Source: Neomelitea salexigens DSM 19753 (GTDB lineage Bacteria; Pseudomonadota; Gammaproteobacteria; Pseudomonadales; Spongiibacteraceae). Taken from it: a stretch of DNA of 64,000 bases. Position numbers and translations under genes: made by a program. Below, piece after piece: positions 60,750 to 64,000 of this stretch (positions within the stretch are counted from its first letter, which is position 1; each line of letters opens with the position of its first letter). The stretch is from assembly GCF_000422345.1 (NCBI RefSeq), contig NZ_AULP01000005.1, forward strand, positions 62,001 to 126,000, written 5' to 3'. The notes below the pieces were generated by a model. That model did no database searches. It was not told where the DNA came from and saw only the letters and a program-made list of their open reading frames with translations.

Positions 60750-60782
60750 GTGTGACTGCCGGGTTTGTCGCGGCAGTCACAC
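60750..60782. terminator. Bidirectional terminator-like hairpin
   Basis: A 12-bp perfect stem (GTGTGACTGCCG / CGGCAGTCACAC) with a 9-base loop between the convergent cytochrome and ABC-transporter genes, 17 and 3 bases from the respective stops. Confidence 0.7.
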
Positions 60783-60784
60783 CG

Positions 60785-61546
60785 TCATTGCTTAAGCCGA
60801 TAACCGCTGCGAAACATCCAGGTAATCAAGGCCAGACATAACAGCAAAAAGAATACAGTCATCCCCAGGCTGACACCGACGTTCACGTCGGCAACGTCGT
60901 AAAAACTCCAGCGAAAACCACTGATCAGGTAGACCACCGGATTGGCCAAGGTAATGGTCTGCCACAGCGGAGGCAACATGCTGATTGAATAAAAGCTGCC
61001 GCCCAAAAACGCCAGCGGCGTCACGATCAGCATCGGCACTATCTGCAACTTCTCAAAGCCGTCGGCCCACACGCCAATAATGAAACCGAATAAACTGAAG
61101 GTCACCGCGGTCAACACCAGAAAACCCAGCATCCAAAATGGGTGGGCGATACTGTAGTCGACAAAAAGGCGGGCCGTTGCCAACATAATTAAACCGATGA
61201 TAATCGACTTACTTGCCGCCGCCCCGACATAGCCCAATAGAATCTCTGGCAGGGCGACGGGGGCTGACAACAACTCGTAGATGGTGCCGTTATATTTGGG
61301 GAAGAAAATGCCAAACGCGGCATTGGAGATGCTCTCTGTCAGCAGCGCCAACATCACCAACCCAGGAATAATAAACGCGCCGTAGCTGATGCCGTCGATC
61401 GCGACCATTTTCGAGCCGATTGCCGAGCCGAATACCACAAAATATAGCGAGGTCGAAATCACCGGCGACGCGATACTTTGCAGCAGCGTCCGCCAGGCTC
61501 GGTTCATTTCAAACAAATAGATTGCGCGCACTGCGTGAAAATTCAC
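60785..61546 (-). CDS. ABC-2 type transporter permease
   Basis: A 253-residue permease with about six membrane helices (for example [49 protein letters not shown]). The PALGGSFYS-like pattern and [17 protein letters not shown] are typical of ABC-2 exporters. It would form the channel for the ATPase encoded just upstream; the genes overlap by 4 bases. Substrate unknown; drug or polysaccharide export is usual for the class. Confidence 0.92.
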   Translation of the reverse strand: MNFHAVRAIYLFEMNRAWRTLLQSIASPVISTSLYFVVFGSAIGSKMVAIDGISYGAFIIPGLVMLALLTESISNAAFGIFFPKYNGTIYELLSAPVALPEILLGYVGAAASKSIIIGLIMLATARLFVDYSIAHPFWMLGFLVLTAVTFSLFGFIIGVWADGFEKLQIVPMLIVTPLAFLGGSFYSISMLPPLWQTITLANPVVYLISGFRWSFYDVADVNVGVSLGMTVFFLLLCLALITWMFRSGYRLKQ

Positions 61547-62499
61547 TGCTCCACCTCCACCGTGGCTGACGGCTGATCACTGTCGGCAACCAGGCTGACA
61601 AAAATTTCCTCCAGCGAGCGCTGGGTTGAATGCAGGTCTTTGTAATCGATGCCGTGCATTTCCAAATGACGAAACAACTCGGCGATGCCGGTGTGTTCGC
61701 TTTGGCTGTCGTAGTGGTATACCAGCTCGTGGCCATCGTCAGTCAGGCTCAGTGGGTAGCCCCCGAGATCGGCGGGCAACTCGCTAAGCGGTTGCTGCAA
61801 TTGCAGGCGCAGCTGCTTTTGCCCGAGCTTTTCCATCAAGCGGTTCTTTTCTTCAACCAGCACAATTTCGCCGCGGCGAATAACGCCGATGCGATCGGCC
61901 ATTTCCTCGGCCTCTTCAATGTAATGCGTGGTTAAAATGATGGTCACACCGCGCTCGCGCAGGCCGTGAACCATCTGCCACATATCGCGCCGCAGTTCGA
62001 CATCCACCCCCGCTGTGGGCTCGTCGAGAAACAAAATTTCAGGCTCGTGAGACAGGGCCTTCGCAATCATTACTCGCCGCTTCATGCCGCCCGATAGCGC
62101 CATAATCCGCTCGTCTTTTTTATCCCACAGCGATAACTGGCGGAGTATTTGCTCGAGGTAAGCATCATTTTTCGGCTTACCGAACAAGCCGCGGCTGAAG
62201 GTCACCGTGGCCCATACGCTTTCAAAACCGTCGGTCGACAGCTCTTGAGGAACAAGGCCAATAAGCTGCCTGGCACGCCGATAATCGGAAACAATATTGA
62301 AGGCGCCGGCGTGAATCTGCCCAGCCGTGGCATTCACAATACCGCAGATAATACTGATCAAGGTGGTTTTACCGGCCCCGTTAGGGCCGAGTAACGCGAA
62401 TATCTCGCCGCGCCGAATATCCAAATTGACGCCGCGCAGAGCTTGAAAGCCTGAGTCATAGACTTTGCTGACGTCTTTCACACTAATAACCGAGGACAC
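61543..62499 (-). CDS. ABC transporter ATP-binding protein
   Basis: A 318-residue ATPase: Walker [11 protein letters not shown]-loop GLVPQELS, signature [13 protein letters not shown], Walker [13 protein letters not shown] and H-loop [14 protein letters not shown], followed by a C-terminal domain of about 90 residues. I chose GTG 62499 because AGGAG lies 5 bases upstream; in-frame ATGs at 62523 and 62544 lack one. It pairs with the ABC-2 permease. Confidence 0.92.
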   Translation of the reverse strand: MSSVISVKDVSKVYDSGFQALRGVNLDIRRGEIFALLGPNGAGKTTLISIICGIVNATAGQIHAGAFNIVSDYRRARQLIGLVPQELSTDGFESVWATVTFSRGLFGKPKNDAYLEQILRQLSLWDKKDERIMALSGGMKRRVMIAKALSHEPEILFLDEPTAGVDVELRRDMWQMVHGLRERGVTIILTTHYIEEAEEMADRIGVIRRGEIVLVEEKNRLMEKLGQKQLRLQLQQPLSELPADLGGYPLSLTDDGHELVYHYDSQSEHTGIAELFRHLEMHGIDYKDLHSTQRSLEEIFVSLVADSDQPSATVEVEQ

Positions 62500-62711
62500 A
62501 AATGCTCCTAATTTACCCGCCATGCGGCGAATCGTGCTCGCCACGAGGCCAAAACGCTCCTTTCACGGTATGCTCGGTACACGACTAGCGCCCAACACAT
62601 CACAGAGGGCGCGGGTGGTATGCGCAGAAGCAAAGCCGGAAAGATGCGGGGTTATAAAACACTGAGGTTTTCACACGCTGAGCGAAAGTGTCGCCCAGCT
62701 TGGCGGCGCGT

Positions 62712-63353
62712 TCAACCGCTAGTGTTCAGCGGCCGACACTGTCGCCAAAACATGGCGGCGGCTGTGTTACACATTTCTTCTACGGTTGAGCTATCCAGAT
62801 AGATACCATCGATCAGCAAGCGACTCATACCGTGCAATGTCGACCAGCTTAATTGCGCGTAGCGCAGTGGGTCGAAATTCGCGGCGAAAATACCGCCTGC
62901 CTGCAGCTGGCGAAAGTGGTCAACATACTCGCGAAATGCGGTGTAGGCCTCCGCTTTGAGGCTCGCCGTCAACGCCGCCGACTTCCATAGCTTGCCGCCA
63001 AACATCAGGTCGTAATACTCGGCGTTACTTACCGCAAAATTGACATAGCGACGTACAAAGGCCTGCAAACTGGCCTCGCTGAAGGTGTCGACATTCCATA
63101 GTTCGGCGTCCGAATTGACTTGCCGAAAACGGCGAAAGCCCTCTTCGGCAATACCGCAGAGCAAACTGTGCTTGTCGCTGAAGTGATGATACGGGGCGGT
63201 GCGAGAAACCCCCAACTCCTGCGCCAGACGCCGCATCGACAACCCTTCCTCGCCCTCCTCACGCAGTAGACGCGCGGCGACATCCAGTAGCTGCGCTCGC
63301 AGATCACCGTGATGGTAGGCGCCGGATGGCTTGTTAGCAGGGGCTTGGGACAT
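62712..63353 (-). CDS. TetR/AcrR family regulator
   Basis: A 213-residue TetR-type repressor with helix-turn-helix HHGDLRAQLLDVAARLLREEGEEGLSMRRLAQELGVSRTAPYHHFSDKHSLL (about residues 14-65). It belongs to the group whose C-terminal domain carries RRYVNFAVSNAEYYDLMF. It is divergent from a FadH-type gene, with two repeated motifs between them, so it probably represses that gene in response to an acyl-CoA or hydrophobic ligand. Confidence 0.92.
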   Translation of the reverse strand: MSQAPANKPSGAYHHGDLRAQLLDVAARLLREEGEEGLSMRRLAQELGVSRTAPYHHFSDKHSLLCGIAEEGFRRFRQVNSDAELWNVDTFSEASLQAFVRRYVNFAVSNAEYYDLMFGGKLWKSAALTASLKAEAYTAFREYVDHFRQLQAGGIFAANFDPLRYAQLSWSTLHGMSRLLIDGIYLDSSTVEEMCNTAAAMFWRQCRPLNTSG

Positions 63354-63390
63354 GGCGGCAATATATCAGCCACCGCCGATAGCGTCCATC

Positions 63391-63439
63391 TTGACAGCGT
63401 CAACATTTGCCTCTAGCCTTAGAATCTGGACAGCGTCAA
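63391..63439. promoter_or_regulatory. Two repeated half-palindromic boxes in TetR/FadH promoter
   Basis: TTGACAGCGTCAA (63391-63403, a near-palindrome TTGAC-agc-GTCAA) and TGGACAGCGTCAA (63427-63439) share GACAGCGTCAA and are 36 bases apart, in the 111-base gap between TetR and FadH-type starts. They are good candidates for TetR operators. Confidence 0.65.
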
Positions 63440-63452
63440 GTTACGTCAATGA

Positions 63453-64000
<548 letters not shown>

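Overview
The window is dense, GC-rich bacterial chromosome. It most resembles a free-living, probably marine gammaproteobacterium of the Pseudomonadales/Cellvibrionales type. The pointers are family-level only: a RegB/RegA-like redox two-component pair, a fused BioH-BioC protein in the biotin operon, a DUF3094-type small membrane protein, SrkA, TonB transport, and several acyl-CoA and branched-chain catabolic genes. I saw no rRNA, tRNA, CRISPR array, prophage or intact transposon.

Left part (1-16 kb). A partial gene and a parvulin isomerase (PpiC) come first. They are followed by a leftward metal/corrinoid uptake region: a Met/His-rich outer-membrane protein, a small PepSY-type membrane protein, a cobalamin riboswitch, a TonB-dependent receptor and a large PepSY membrane protein. 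Next are the RegB/RegA-like sensor and regulator, a large phytase-like lipoprotein, argG with its terminator, and an alpha/beta hydrolase divergent from a TetR gene with a palindromic operator. A D-aminoacylase-type amidohydrolase lies downstream of that regulator.

Middle part (16-36 kb). This holds many small accessory genes: a ComEA-like protein, a hotdog thioesterase, a LysR gene divergent from a SnoaL-like/epimerase pair, a DUF6435 protein, an EAL-domain remnant, a DUF2254 membrane protein and three small exported proteins. A 1137-residue lipoprotein joins calcium-binding type-3 repeats to an amidase whose catalytic triad spacing is intact. A redox group follows (glutaredoxin, ECF sigma factor, VOC protein, DsbG), then a LysR/azoreductase/deaminase locus and a Phd/ParE-type toxin-antitoxin pair with a palindromic operator. 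From about 34.5 to 35.8 kb there are small unknown, mostly membrane, genes separated by foldable attC-like sites. This looks like integron gene cassettes without an integrase, and is the least ordinary part of the window.

Right part (36-64 kb). A valine/isobutyrate catabolic operon (acylating aldehyde dehydrogenase, acyl-CoA dehydrogenase, enoyl-CoA hydratase, 3-hydroxyisobutyryl-CoA hydrolase, MmsB) is divergent from an AraC regulator with two 21-bp-spaced direct repeats between them. Then come a GNAT/sirtuin/PhzF operon, an esterase-like lipoprotein, two tandem 595-residue acyl-CoA dehydrogenases, the biotin operon bioB-bioF-bioHC-bioD, comF, srkA, a periplasmic molybdenum hydroxylase-type operon with its own c-type cytochrome, an ABC-2 exporter, and a TetR gene divergent from a FadH-like reductase that runs off the right edge.
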